64,000 bases of DNA from Mycolicibacterium phocaicum (GTDB lineage: Bacteria; Actinomycetota; Actinomycetes; Mycobacteriales; Mycobacteriaceae). Position numbers and translations under genes: made by a program. The stretch lies in assembly GCF_010731115.1 (NCBI RefSeq), contig NZ_AP022616.1, forward strand, positions 1,426,001 through 1,490,000. Reading direction: 5' to 3'. Of the stretch, positions 1 to 8,622 are shown in pieces (position 1 is the stretch's first letter; the number at the start of each line of letters is the position of its first letter). The notes beneath the pieces are model-generated. The model saw only the letters and a program-made list of their open reading frames with translations. It had not been told where the DNA came from and made no database searches.

Positions 1-182
1 TCCTCGGCCGAGTCGTCGTTGTGGATCGCGCCGTCGAACCACTCCCGGCAGTGCGCCCGGAAGCTGTCCCCCGGCTTGACGGTAACGGCGGGCGGGATAT
101 CCGGGTGCCAGCGGTTGTGGCCGACCAGCTTCTGGTCGGTGAACTTCTTCGTCGAATCCAGGGGGAACAGCAATTCCGGCAC
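1..182 (-). CDS. acetamidase/formamidase, 3' part outside window
   Basis: Hydrolyses short-chain amides (acetamide or formamide) to the acid and ammonia, for nitrogen and carbon supply. Only the first 60 residues are visible. They begin MPELLFPLDSTKKF and contain VGHNRWHPDIPP and HCREWFDGAIHNDDSAE, the characteristic start of the FmdA/AmdA family. The start is GTG at 182, chosen because a strong Shine-Dalgarno (GGAGGT in mRNA sense, 187-192) lies 4 nt upstream; the ATG two bases away is in another frame. The gene is divergent from an FmdB-type zinc ribbon protein, a pairing common for this enzyme. Family assignment is secure; acetamide versus formamide preference cannot be read from this fragment. 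Confidence 0.9.
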   Translation of the reverse strand, partial: MPELLFPLDSTKKFTDQKLVGHNRWHPDIPPAVTVKPGDSFRAHCREWFDGAIHNDDSAE

Positions 183-308
183 ATTTACCTCCGTAGCGAC
201 ACCAACACATACTTCCGAATGGAAGTATTCAATAATGAAGGTGTCTCGTCTGCGGATCGGGCAAGTTACATCCGGATGACGTTGCCCGAGAGGGCTTATG
301 GTGTCGTT
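183..308. promoter_or_regulatory. divergent promoter region with an 8-bp inverted repeat
   Basis: This 126-bp gap separates the acetamidase from the FmdB-like gene. It holds a perfect inverted repeat at 209-228, with arms ATACTTCC and GGAAGTAT around a 4-bp spacer. A dyad midway between divergent starts is a natural operator site. No regulator gene lies beside it in the window, so the binding protein is unknown. Confidence 0.5.
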
Positions 309-593
309 GTGCCTACCTACGTATTCCGGTGTGGCCGGGGTTGCCCGGACTTCACCGAACAGCATTCGATGGCGACCGCGCCCGCCGATACCCCCTGCCC
401 GAGCTGCAGCGGCCAGGCCAAGCGCAGAATCGGCGCGCCCGCGCTGGGCGCCGGCAACTCATCGGGCATGCGGCTGCAGGACGCCACCCGCGTGACGGCG
501 GACCGCCCGGACGTCGTCAGCAGCCTGCCCGCGAGTCGCCGTCGCACGCCGGTGACCGCGAATCCGTTGCACCGCAAGCTCCCCCGGCCCTAG
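309..593 (+). CDS. FmdB-family zinc ribbon protein
   Basis: A 94-residue protein starting at GTG 309 with VPTYVFRCGRGC, followed by CPSC about 20 residues later. This is the four-cysteine layout of FmdB-type (CxxC_CXXC_SSSS) zinc ribbons, which begin MPTY.(Y/F).C. The first pair here is C-x3-C rather than the usual C-x2-C. FmdB proteins are proposed regulators or accessory factors of formamidase/acetamidase, and the divergent acetamidase supports that role. The tail is arginine- and proline-rich and low in complexity. The start is inferred from the family pattern, because no ideal ribosome binding site precedes it. Confidence 0.75.
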   Translation: MPTYVFRCGRGCPDFTEQHSMATAPADTPCPSCSGQAKRRIGAPALGAGNSSGMRLQDATRVTADRPDVVSSLPASRRRTPVTANPLHRKLPRP

Positions 594-603
594 CCGGAAA
601 AGC

Positions 604-649
604 AAAACCCCGCGCACTCCGGGATCGCCGGAATTGTGCGCGGGGTTTT
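604..649. terminator. bidirectional intrinsic terminator between fmdB-like gene and tsf
   Basis: A perfect 14-bp stem, AAAACCCCGCGCAC paired with GTGCGCGGGGTTTT, around an 18-nt loop. The T-run on one strand and the A-run on the other allow termination from both sides. It sits between two convergent genes. Confidence 0.9.
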
Positions 650-680
650 GTCAGTGGGCAGCGGGTGAGCTGCCCAAGTT

Positions 681-1496
681 TTACTGCTGGCCGACCTCGA
701 ACCGCACGAAGCGGGTCACGGTGACGCCGGCCTCGTCCAGCAGGGCCTTCACGGTCTTCTTGTTGTCGGACACCGACGGCTGGTCGAGCAGCACGACGTC
801 CTTGTAGAAGCCGGTGACGCGGCCTTCGACGATCTTCGGCAGTGCGGCCTCGGGCTTGCCCTCTTCCTTGGCGGTCTCCTCGGCGATACGACGCTCGTTG
901 GCGACCAGGTCGGCGGGCACGTCCTCACGGGTGAGGTACTTGGCCTTCAGCGCGGCGATCTGCAGCGCGACCGCGTGCGCGGCCTCTTCAGAAGCACCGT
1001 TGTACTCGACCAGCACACCCACGGCCGGCGGCAGGTCCGCGGCACGCTTGTGCAGGTAGGTCTCGACGGTGCCGTCGAAGTAGGCGACCCGACGCAGTTC
1101 GAGCTTCTCGCCGATCTTCGCGGACAGGTCCGCGACCAGCTGCTCGACGGTGGTGCCGTCGACGGTGGCGGCCTTGAGGGTCTCCACGTCGTTGGCCTTG
1201 GCCGCGACAGCTGCGGTGAGGATCTGATCCGCGAGAGCCTGGAATTCGGCGTTCTTGGCGACGAAGTCGGTCTCGGAGTTCAGCTCGATGAGGGCGCCGT
1301 CCTTGGCGGCGACCAGGCCCTCGGCGGTGGCGCGCTCAGCGCGCTTGCCGACGTCCTTGGCACCCTTGATGCGCAGGACCTCGACGGCCTTGTCGAAGTC
1401 ACCCTCGGTCTCAACCAGTGCGTTCTTGCAGTCGAGCATGCCGGAGCCGGTGAGCTCCCGCAGTCGCTTTACGTCAGCAGCGGTGTAGTTAGCCAT
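681..1496 (-). CDS. tsf: translation elongation factor Ts
   Basis: EF-Ts catalyses GDP/GTP exchange on EF-Tu in the cytoplasm. The product is 271 residues, starting [20 protein letters not shown], with the N-terminal UBA-like domain and the signature [20 protein letters not shown]. The internal ATG at 1496 is chosen over a longer open frame because it gives the canonical MANYT start, one base after the rpsB stop codon. rpsB and tsf are therefore one operon on the minus strand, as in most bacteria. Confidence 0.98.
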   Translation of the reverse strand: MANYTAADVKRLRELTGSGMLDCKNALVETEGDFDKAVEVLRIKGAKDVGKRAERATAEGLVAAKDGALIELNSETDFVAKNAEFQALADQILTAAVAAKANDVETLKAATVDGTTVEQLVADLSAKIGEKLELRRVAYFDGTVETYLHKRAADLPPAVGVLVEYNGASEEAAHAVALQIAALKAKYLTREDVPADLVANERRIAEETAKEEGKPEAALPKIVEGRVTGFYKDVVLLDQPSVSDNKKTVKALLDEAGVTVTRFVRFEVGQQ

Positions 1497-1497
1497 C

Positions 1498-2313
1498 TCA
1501 GCTTTCTGTGGTGGTGGTTTCGGCGGTCTCAGCGGCCGCGGTGTCGGTGCCGGCGGTCGCGCCGGCGAGCAGTTCCTGCTCCCACTCGGCGAGCGGCTCG
1601 GCGCCTTCGGCCTCGGTCTTGGCACCCGAACGGGCCTGCAGACCCTCGGCAACCGCGGAGGCGATCACCTTGGTCAGCAGCGCGGCGCTGCGGATGGCGT
1701 CGTCGTTACCCGGGATCGGGTAGTTGACCTGGTCGGGATCGCAGTTGGTGTCCAGGATCGCGATGACCGGGATGCCGAGCTTGATGGCCTCGGAAACGGC
1801 CAGGTGCTCCTTGTTGGTGTCGACGACCCAGATGGCCGACGGAACCTTCTGCATGTCCCGGATACCGCCGAGGCTGCGCTCGAGCTTGTTCTTCTCACGC
1901 GTCAGCATGAGGATTTCCTTCTTGGTGCGACCCTCGAAGCCACCGGTCTGCTCCATCGACTCGAGTTCCTTCAGGCGCTGCAGGCGCTTGTGAACGGTCG
2001 AGAAGTTGGTGAGCATGCCGCCCAGCCAGCGCTGGTTGACGTAGGGCATGCCGACACGGGTGGCCTCGTCGGCGATGGACTCCTGCGCCTGCTTCTTGGT
2101 ACCGACGAAGAGCACGGTGCCGCCGTGGGCAACGGTCTCCTTGACGAATTCGTACGCCTTGTCGATGTAGGTCAGCGTCTGCTGCAAGTCGATGATGTAG
2201 ATGCCGTTGCGGTCGGTGAAGATGAACCGCTTCATCTTGGGGTTCCAGCGACGGGTCTGGTGCCCGAAGTGTGCGCCGCTGTCCAGCAGCTGCTTCATGG
2301 TCACTACGGCCAT
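1498..2313 (-). CDS. rpsB: 30S ribosomal protein S2
   Basis: Small-subunit protein of 271 residues, starting [28 protein letters not shown], with the typical coiled-coil region and [15 protein letters not shown] near the end. An acidic, threonine-rich tail of roughly 40 residues (ending AETTTTES) extends past the conserved core, as in other mycobacteria. It is the first gene of the rpsB-tsf operon. GTGAGG upstream of the ATG serves as ribosome binding site. Confidence 0.98.
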   Translation of the reverse strand: MAVVTMKQLLDSGAHFGHQTRRWNPKMKRFIFTDRNGIYIIDLQQTLTYIDKAYEFVKETVAHGGTVLFVGTKKQAQESIADEATRVGMPYVNQRWLGGMLTNFSTVHKRLQRLKELESMEQTGGFEGRTKKEILMLTREKNKLERSLGGIRDMQKVPSAIWVVDTNKEHLAVSEAIKLGIPVIAILDTNCDPDQVNYPIPGNDDAIRSAALLTKVIASAVAEGLQARSGAKTEAEGAEPLAEWEQELLAGATAGTDTAAAETAETTTTES

Positions 2314-2601
2314 GGGTGTGCCTCACTTATATATCGGTTGTCGTCCGGCATCGGGTGATCCCGGACCCTGGCGTCTGCTGCGTGCCGGACCCAACTCGGT
2401 TGTCCGAGATGGGACCGCCCGGCATGCGGTGGCGACCCGAGATCGAGCCGCTGTGCAGGCGCGCGAAGTCAACCCACGAATGCGGATTGCAGGTGGAAGT
2501 TTACACGCTTCCCAGGGGTGCTTTGTCCACAGTGCGCCGGTTATCCACAGATCGGGTCTCTGGGGGTGCCGAAGCCTCGGCCGGGGCGCTGAACTGGGCT
2601 G

Positions 2602-3090
2602 ATGCGAATCGTCGTGCTTGTGGTGCTCGCCACCCTCTGGCCGGCCGGCGTGGCGCGCGCCGACGGCGACCGGCTGGACTGGCCGCTGCGGCCGCGACCG
2701 GCGGTCGCGCGGGTGTTCGACGCGCCCCGGCCGAACTGGCAGCGCGGACATCGTGGCGTCGACCTCGCCGGCGCTGCCGGGCAGACCGTGTACGCCGCGG
2801 CCCCGGGCACCGTGGTGTTCGCCGGCGAGCTCGCGGGCCGGCCGGTGGTGTCGGTGGCTCATCCGGGTGGGCTGCGGACCAGCTACGAGCCGGTGCGTGC
2901 GGCGGTCCGGCCCGGCGCCGTCGTCGCCGCGGGTTCGCCGCTGGGCACGCTGGTCGCCGGCCATCCGGGCTGCGGCGGGAGCTGCCTGCACTGGGGCGCC
3001 ATGTGGGGTGCGTCGTCCAATGCCGACTACGTCGATCCCCTGGGCCTGCTCGCCACCACCACGATCCGCCTCAAGCCCGATGCCCCCTAA
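2602..3090 (+). CDS. secreted M23-family peptidase-like protein
   Basis: A 162-residue protein with a Sec signal peptide (about residues 1-20, ending in ARA) and a LytM/M23 fold: RGHRGVDLAG carries the H-x3-D zinc motif and LHWG the second histidine signature. M23 enzymes cut peptide cross-links of peptidoglycan outside the membrane. The protein is short, holding only the peptidase domain, like the M. tuberculosis homologue in the same place (Rv2891, from memory). It is divergent from rpsB and followed by a small tandem repeat. The ATG at 2602 gives a clean signal peptide. Whether it is active or a regulatory pseudo-peptidase cannot be told from sequence. Confidence 0.85.
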   Translation: MRIVVLVVLATLWPAGVARADGDRLDWPLRPRPAVARVFDAPRPNWQRGHRGVDLAGAAGQTVYAAAPGTVVFAGELAGRPVVSVAHPGGLRTSYEPVRAAVRPGAVVAAGSPLGTLVAGHPGCGGSCLHWGAMWGASSNADYVDPLGLLATTTIRLKPDAP

Positions 3091-3114
3091 CCGCGAGAAT
3101 CCCCTAACCGCGAG
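3084..3114. repeat. two 14-bp direct repeats at the M23 gene stop codon
   Basis: CCCCTAACCGCGAG occurs at 3084-3097 and again at 3101-3114, 17 bp apart; the first copy contains the TAA stop of the peptidase gene. Downstream, 3120-3170 contains short dyads (CGTGT/ACACG and CGCC/GGCG). The gap before xerC holds no gene. Confidence 0.6.
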
Positions 3115-3207
3115 CGGCCGTGTTTGTACGCCGACACGCCGCAATTGGCGTGCAGGATGCGCACGTTCACCAGCCGCGAGTGGCCCCGAAATGCTCGCGA
3201 CGGCGAG

Positions 3208-4104
3208 TTACGCCCGGGGGTGGGCCTGGTCGTGGACGGCACGCAACCGGGCGACGGTCACGTGCGTGTAGAGCTGCGTGGTCGCGAGCGACGAATGGCC
3301 GAGCAGCTCCTGCACCACCCGCAGGTCGGCGCCGCCTTCCAGCAGATGGGTGGCCGCGCTGTGCCGCAGGCCGTGTGGCCCGATGTCGGGCGCACCGTCC
3401 ACCGCCGAGATCGTCTGGTGCACGACGGTCCGCGCCTGACGGGGGTCGAGGCGCCGCCCCCGCGCCCCGAGCAGCAGCGCCGGGCCGGATGTCGCGACCG
3501 CCAGTGCGGGGCGGCCGTCGGACAGCCACGCCCGCAACGCGTGCGAGGCCGGCTCACCGAAGGGCACGGTGCGCTCCTTGTCGCCTTTACCGAGGACGCG
3601 CAGCAGCCGGCGACTCTGGTCGACGTCGTCGATGTCCAGGCCGCAGAGCTCGCTGACGCGGATGCCGGTGGCATACAGCATCTCGACGATCAGCCGATCC
3701 CGCAGCGCGAGCGGATCACCTTGCTCCGCACCGGAATTCGCCGCCGACATGGCATCGACCGCCTGATCCTGACGGAGCACGGCGGGCAGCGCACGGTGGG
3801 CCTTGGGGGTCTGCAGCCGCACGGCCGGATCGGTCTCGAGCAGCCCGCGCCGCACCGCCCACGCGGTGAAGGTCTTGACCGCCGACGTCCGGCGGGACAG
3901 CGTGGTCCGCGCCGCGCCCCTGCCGGCCTGCTCGGCGAGCCACGACCGCAGCGTCATGAGGTCAAGGTCGGCGATGGTGGCGCCGTCGCCGAGGAATTCC
4001 CCCAACGACCGCAGGTCACCCAGATAGGCACGCCGGGTGTGCTCGGAACGCCCGCATTCGAGTTCGAGGAACTGATCGAACTCGTCGAGAACCGCCTGGT
4101 GCAC
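3208..4104 (-). CDS. xerC: tyrosine recombinase XerC
   Basis: Site-specific recombinase that resolves chromosome dimers at dif with XerD. The 298 residues comprise an N-terminal core-binding SAM-like domain (about 1-90) and a catalytic domain with all key residues: R149 (ATGIRVSE), K173, H244 and R247 (HGLRH), H270 (LGHSS) and nucleophile Y279 (TTQLYTH). Starts at GTG 4104; length equals the family norm. The position between the M23 gene and viuB matches the mycobacterial backbone, so this is the housekeeping recombinase and not a phage integrase. Confidence 0.96.
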   Translation of the reverse strand: MHQAVLDEFDQFLELECGRSEHTRRAYLGDLRSLGEFLGDGATIADLDLMTLRSWLAEQAGRGAARTTLSRRTSAVKTFTAWAVRRGLLETDPAVRLQTPKAHRALPAVLRQDQAVDAMSAANSGAEQGDPLALRDRLIVEMLYATGIRVSELCGLDIDDVDQSRRLLRVLGKGDKERTVPFGEPASHALRAWLSDGRPALAVATSGPALLLGARGRRLDPRQARTVVHQTISAVDGAPDIGPHGLRHSAATHLLEGGADLRVVQELLGHSSLATTQLYTHVTVARLRAVHDQAHPRA

Positions 4105-4172
4105 TCCCCTACGTTGGCAGAACGCCCGCCCGATCGCCCGTCACGCCACCCGTCGGTGGCCGAGCTGTGACC

Positions 4173-5348
4173 TCAAGCGTCGACGCGCCTGCCCGCACGT
4201 TCGGCAAACGCATCGAGTGCGGCAAGAACTTCCGCGGATCGCCATACGCGATTGCGGCGGCCGGCGGTGGTCTCGATGATTACGCCTGCCTCAACCAATG
4301 GGGTCAGCACTCGCTGGGCATGTGCGGTTTGGGCCACGATGCCCGCGTCCACGAGCAACGCGGCATTGATCACTGGGCGGCTGGTCAGTAGGTCGGCCAC
4401 CTTCCACGCTCCGGAATCCGCGCGCGCGGTGATCCTGTCGTTCCAGCTGGCGCGGATGGTGCGCAGGTCTGTGACCAGCCGCCGACCGTTGACCGTCGCG
4501 CGCACGCTCGCCTCGGCAAATAGCTCCACGATGGGCGCGGCGTCACCCTCTCGGTACGCCATCAGTGCCCCGATATATCCGTCCGTATCGGCCAGCAAGC
4601 CCGCCGACACCGGCACAGTGATCTGACGGGTCAGTGCCTTGTTGCGCAGCAGCGCTTGCACCAGTGCCCGCCCCGTGCGGCCGTTGCCGTCAGTGAACGG
4701 ATGCAGTGTCTCGAACTGCGCGTGGGCCACCGCGATGAGCGGCAGTACTGCAGTGTCGGTTCGCTTCGTGAACGCGATGAGGTCGTCGATCGCAGCGGGA
4801 ATGAGTTCGTGGCGGGGGCCTACGAACGTCGCTCCGATCGGTGTCGACCCGCGACCGATCCACACCGGCTCAGTACGCCACTGCCCCGGGGTGTGCCGCG
4901 GCTGATTAGCCATGAGCGCAGCGTGCATCGCCAGGATGGCAGCGGCGTCGATGGTCCCCGACAGCGCCAATGCCGCCTGCATCGCGGCGGTGTTCGCGAC
5001 GATGTCGGCGGCGTTGCGCTTGCCAGTGCCACCGACGAGCTCTTCCTCAGCGATAGATCGTGCCGACGCCGAGAGGTTCTCGATCTGTGAGCTGGCAGCG
5101 GACTCTGACCGCAGCAGGACTGCAGCGAACGGCGCGATCTCACCGCCCAGTTCGGCGTCGAACCGGGCAATCTCGCGGCTCGCCGCTTCAGCCTCGGCCA
5201 CCACGGCGTCGGGCAGTGCCAGGTCGAGTTCGGCGATGCTTGCGGGTATAGCCGGGTGATAGGTGCCGTACTTTGGTGGCATACCTGCGTAACGAACCTG
5301 CGGCTCCCAGCGCACATCCTCATAAGTGACGGCGCCAAGTGGATGCAC
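4173..5348 (-). CDS. Fic-family AMP transferase with N-terminal inhibitory motif and C-terminal winged helix
   Basis: A 391-residue Fic protein. The active-site motif HPFTDGNGRTGR is at 216-227, with the catalytic His first. An intact class II inhibitory motif S-x3-E-N lies at 86-91 (SSQIEN), so autoinhibition is built in and no separate antitoxin is needed. The last ~70 residues look like a winged helix, often DNA-binding in this group. Fic enzymes transfer AMP to hydroxyl groups of target proteins. The start is GTG 5348; no Shine-Dalgarno is visible, so a leaderless transcript is possible. Its first codons lie inside a repeated 10-12 bp element, suggesting autoregulation. The target is unknown, and the gene is an insertion relative to the xerC-viuB backbone. 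Confidence 0.9.
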   Translation of the reverse strand: MHPLGAVTYEDVRWEPQVRYAGMPPKYGTYHPAIPASIAELDLALPDAVVAEAEAASREIARFDAELGGEIAPFAAVLLRSESAASSQIENLSASARSIAEEELVGGTGKRNAADIVANTAAMQAALALSGTIDAAAILAMHAALMANQPRHTPGQWRTEPVWIGRGSTPIGATFVGPRHELIPAAIDDLIAFTKRTDTAVLPLIAVAHAQFETLHPFTDGNGRTGRALVQALLRNKALTRQITVPVSAGLLADTDGYIGALMAYREGDAAPIVELFAEASVRATVNGRRLVTDLRTIRASWNDRITARADSGAWKVADLLTSRPVINAALLVDAGIVAQTAHAQRVLTPLVEAGVIIETTAGRRNRVWRSAEVLAALDAFAERAGRRVDA

Positions 5349-5410
5349 ACCGACATTTTACATCCATTTATGCATTAAGTGGATGTAATATCAATCCTTG
5401 CATCCACTTA
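5337..5410. promoter_or_regulatory. four alternating copies of a CATCCACTTA element before the fic gene
   Basis: AAGTGGATGC at 5337-5346, TACATCCATTTA at 5359-5370, TAAGTGGATGTA at 5376-5387 and GCATCCACTTA at 5400-5410 alternate in orientation, with unit starts spaced 17-24 bp. The middle two form a near-perfect 29-bp dyad. The first copy contains the opening codons of the Fic protein, so a protein bound there would block initiation. Confidence 0.65.
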
Positions 5411-5423
5411 TCAAGTACGCGCC

Positions 5424-6590
5424 TCAATGCACCTCGACGCGACGCAAGGCATCCGGCGTCAGGTCGGACAGCGAACGGTAGCCGTCGATGGCCATGGTCA
5501 GGTCCGTTTCGGCCAGCAGGGACCGCACCACATGAACGACGCCGGCGGTGCCGGCGAGCGCCATTCCGTAGGCGTACGGCCGCCCGATGCCGACGGCGGT
5601 CGCCCCCAGCGCCAGTGCCTTGACGACGTCGGCACCGGTCCGGACGCCGGAGTCGAACAGCACCGGCAGACCGTCGGCCGCCGCGACGACCCCAGGGAGG
5701 CAGTCGATGGCCGGAATTCCGCCGTTGGCCTGCCGGCCGCCGTGGTTGGAGCAGTAGATGCCGTCGAGCCCGGCATCGCGGACGCGCCGCGCGTCGTCGG
5801 GATGGCAGATGCCTTTGACCAGCAGCGGCAGCTTCGTCAGCGACCGCAGCCACGGCAGGTCATCCCAGGTCAGCGGGTTGCCGAAGTCCTGCACCCACTG
5901 CATCACCACGCCCTGCGGGTTCTGCTCGGGCGGCGCGGGCAGTTTGGCCCGGAACACCGGGTCACTGGTGTAGTTGGACAGGCAGTGGCCGCGCAGCTGC
6001 GGGAAGTTGGCCGTCGAGAGGTCGCGGGGACGCCAGCCGGGCACCCAGGTGTCGAGGGTGACGACGATGCCCTGGTACCCCGCCGCCTCGGCACGGCTGA
6101 CCAGGCTGGCCGCGAGGTCCCGGTCTTTCGGGGTGTAGAGCTGGAAAAAGCCTGGGGTGTCACCGAATTCAGCGGCGACATCCTCCAGCGGATCACTGGT
6201 GAGCGTCGAGACCATCATGGGGACACCGGTTTGGGCCGCGGCCCGCGCGGCATGCAGGTCACCGTGGCCGTCTCGCGAGCAGATGCCCATGACGCCGATG
6301 GGCGCCAGGAACAGCGGCGACGGCAGCTTCAGCCCGAACAGGTCGACGGTCAGGTCGCGCTCGGTGGCCCCGACCAGCATGCGCGGCATGAGGCCCCAGC
6401 GGTCGAACGCGCTGACGTTGACGCGCTGCGTCCGCTCGTCACCGGCGCCGCCGGCGACGTACGACCAGATCGACGGCGGCATCGCGGCCTGGGCGCGCTC
6501 CTCGAGTTCTACGAACGAGATCGGCAGCGTCGGCACGACGCCGCCGAGTCCCTGCAGATAGATCTCGAGTTGGTAGTCACCGAACGCCAT
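5424..6590 (-). CDS. lactate 2-monooxygenase-type FMN alpha-hydroxyacid oxidase
   Basis: A 388-residue FMN enzyme of the L-lactate oxidase/2-monooxygenase family, which oxidises L-lactate to pyruvate and on to acetate and CO2. The start ([12 protein letters not shown]) and the whole length parallel the M. smegmatis enzyme as I remember it. [11 protein letters not shown] at 281-291 contains the proton-abstracting His283 and substrate-binding Arg286; [20 protein letters not shown] is the FMN phosphate site. Cytoplasmic. Transcribed alone, with a gap on both sides. Lactate is the expected substrate, but glycolate or mandelate cannot be excluded. Confidence 0.88.
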   Translation of the reverse strand: MAFGDYQLEIYLQGLGGVVPTLPISFVELEERAQAAMPPSIWSYVAGGAGDERTQRVNVSAFDRWGLMPRMLVGATERDLTVDLFGLKLPSPLFLAPIGVMGICSRDGHGDLHAARAAAQTGVPMMVSTLTSDPLEDVAAEFGDTPGFFQLYTPKDRDLAASLVSRAEAAGYQGIVVTLDTWVPGWRPRDLSTANFPQLRGHCLSNYTSDPVFRAKLPAPPEQNPQGVVMQWVQDFGNPLTWDDLPWLRSLTKLPLLVKGICHPDDARRVRDAGLDGIYCSNHGGRQANGGIPAIDCLPGVVAAADGLPVLFDSGVRTGADVVKALALGATAVGIGRPYAYGMALAGTAGVVHVVRSLLAETDLTMAIDGYRSLSDLTPDALRRVEVH

Positions 6591-6663
6591 CAGGCCCGCC
6601 CTTCCGTTGCAACTTCGGCTGAGGATCGCACACTAGCGCCGGCCTACGCGTCGGCTTTTCGGC

Positions 6664-7509
6664 CTATGCCTCGGCTTCGGCCTTGGCCAGCTCCGCCTTC
6701 CACTGCCGGAAGGTTTCTTCGGTGCGGCCACGGCGCCAGTAGCCGGAGATGGACGCCCATTCGGCGCCGACGCCGCGCTCCTTACGCAGGTACGGCCGCA
6801 GGTTGTGCATGACGGCCTGCGCCTCGCCGTGGACGAACACCTGGACCTGGCCGGGCAGCCAGTCGGCCGCGCGGACCGCCGCGATGAGCGGCGCGTTGTC
6901 GCCGGCCTGGTCGTCCGGCACCAGGTCGGCGCGGCCGCCGCGGTGGATCCAGTGGATCGTCACGCCTGCGGGCGCGGTCAGGTCGAGCTCGTCATCGGGT
7001 CCGTCGACCTCGATGAAGGCCTGGCCGATCGCGTTGGGCGGCAACGCTTCCAGCGCGGTGCTCAGCGCCGGCAGCCCGGCTTCGTCGCCGGCCAGCAGGT
7101 GCCAGTCGGCGGCCGGGTTCGGGCTGTAGGCCCCATTTGGCCCCATGAGGTAAGCGGGGTCGCCCGGTGCCAGCGACGCCGCCCACGGTCCCGCCACACC
7201 GGTGTCGCCGTGCACCACGAAGTCGACGGTGAGTTCGCGCTGCTCGGTGTCGACGCTGCGCACGGTGTAGGTCCGCACCGTCGGGCGCTGGTCGGCCGGC
7301 AGCTCCTCGAAGCTGTCCAGCGTCAGGGGCTGCGCCAAGCCGGCCACCTCGACGCCCGCGGGCACGATGGCGAACTTGACGTAGGAATCTGTGAATTCCT
7401 TGGGAGTGAAGGTGTCGAACCCGTTGCCGCCGAACACAACACGAATCATGTGCGGGGTCAGGCGCTGGGTGCGGAGTACTTCGAACGTATGAATCGGACG
7501 GCCTGCCAC
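6664..7509 (-). CDS. viuB: siderophore-interacting FAD reductase (ViuB-like)
   Basis: Reduces ferric siderophores in the cytoplasm to release iron. The 281 residues show the SIP family layout: FAD-binding barrel with RTYTVR at about 88-93, then an NAD(P)H-binding domain with LLAGDEAGLPALS and the C-terminal ISGYWRRGRTEE signature. The M. tuberculosis homologue in this position is Rv2895c (viuB), from memory. Starts at GTG 7509. No iron-dependent regulator box was recognised in the short upstream gap. Confidence 0.88.
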   Translation of the reverse strand: MAGRPIHTFEVLRTQRLTPHMIRVVFGGNGFDTFTPKEFTDSYVKFAIVPAGVEVAGLAQPLTLDSFEELPADQRPTVRTYTVRSVDTEQRELTVDFVVHGDTGVAGPWAASLAPGDPAYLMGPNGAYSPNPAADWHLLAGDEAGLPALSTALEALPPNAIGQAFIEVDGPDDELDLTAPAGVTIHWIHRGGRADLVPDDQAGDNAPLIAAVRAADWLPGQVQVFVHGEAQAVMHNLRPYLRKERGVGAEWASISGYWRRGRTEETFRQWKAELAKAEAEA

Positions 7510-7546
7510 GCCTCGACTATACGAGCGGCACAGCCGCGGTGGTGGG

Positions 7547-8617
7547 CTACCGAGCCAGCACCGCCGCCGTGTACTTGGGCTTCCAGCCCGACGTCAGCAA
7601 CGCGCCGACGTTCGACTCGAGGTCGTCGCGCTTGGCCGTGTCGGTGTCGCGCACCGCGAAGATGAAGGCCGGTCCACTCCAGGTGATCTCGGCCAACCGT
7701 GCTAGCACCTGCAGGATTTGTCGCGCCTGTTCGTCCTGGCTGACGCCCCGGCTCTCCGGCGAGGACGTCGGGGCACCGAATTCGGTCATCCAGATTTTCT
7801 TGTCACCGTCTCCGTTGGCAGCCATCAAGTCGTGCACACGAGCCAGATCCGACCATCCGTTGTCACCGTCTTCGGCAATACCGCCCGGAAAAACGTAGGG
7901 ATGCATCGCGGTGGCGTCGAAGAAGTTCCGCGCCCCGTTGGCGTACATGTCGGCGACGAATGTCGTCGGCGCGTCGGGTCCGGCCGCGCGACTCAGCCCG
8001 GCGGTGATGACGGTGGCGTCGGGCTGAATGGCCTTGATCGCCGGGTACGCCGCCTTGAGCAGCCCGGTGTAGACCGCGGCGCGGTTGTCGGTGAAGCCGA
8101 AGAACAGCGGCAGGTTCGGCTCGTTCCAGATCTCCCAGTCGGCGACCCGGTCGCCGTAGCGTTGCACGACGGCCGTGACGAACGCGGCGTAGTCGGCCGG
8201 ATTGATCGGTGGCGCACTGAAATACGAGCCCGGCGCCCGAGCCCAGGCAGGGCTGTACGCGATCAGTCCGAGTACCTTCAGACCCCGCTTCCGGGAGCCG
8301 TTCACCCAATGGTCGACGTAGTGCCAATTATATTGACCCTTAACGGGTTCCACGATGTGCCAGTCGATCAGCACCCGCATCCACTCCGCCCGGGTCCGGG
8401 CGACGGCATCGAGTTCGCGGTCGGCGTCGGCGTCGCTCATCCAGGACTGCGGCGCACCGACACCGAACCCATAACCGCCCGCGGGCACCGCCGGCGTCGC
8501 CACCGGCGACGGGCGCAGCCACAGACACCCGCCGATCGACAGCCCGCCGAATAAGACGATGACGGCGGCGAACCGCCCGAAGCTGCGGCGTACCCGGCGG
8601 GTCACTAGAGCGGGCAC
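7547..8617 (-). CDS. exported glycoside hydrolase (GH5/GH39-like clan A barrel)
   Basis: A 356-residue protein with a basic N-terminus, a hydrophobic segment (about 17-33) containing a possible lipobox LSIGGC (Cys31), and a TIM-barrel glycosidase domain. WEIWNEPN holds the acid/base Glu166 and KIWMTEFG the nucleophile Glu279, the clan A pattern. It probably acts at the cell surface on a polysaccharide; the substrate is unknown. Starts 5 nt after the stop of the TetR gene, so the two are co-transcribed. Anchoring by lipid or by an uncleaved helix is undecided. Confidence 0.8.
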   Translation of the reverse strand: MPALVTRRVRRSFGRFAAVIVLFGGLSIGGCLWLRPSPVATPAVPAGGYGFGVGAPQSWMSDADADRELDAVARTRAEWMRVLIDWHIVEPVKGQYNWHYVDHWVNGSRKRGLKVLGLIAYSPAWARAPGSYFSAPPINPADYAAFVTAVVQRYGDRVADWEIWNEPNLPLFFGFTDNRAAVYTGLLKAAYPAIKAIQPDATVITAGLSRAAGPDAPTTFVADMYANGARNFFDATAMHPYVFPGGIAEDGDNGWSDLARVHDLMAANGDGDKKIWMTEFGAPTSSPESRGVSQDEQARQILQVLARLAEITWSGPAFIFAVRDTDTAKRDDLESNVGALLTSGWKPKYTAAVLAR

Positions 8618-8622
8618 GGCAT

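Noticed and set aside
3208..4104. Phage or island integrase instead of XerC
   Set aside because: Length, start and neighbours match housekeeping XerC, and no attachment site or phage gene accompanies it.
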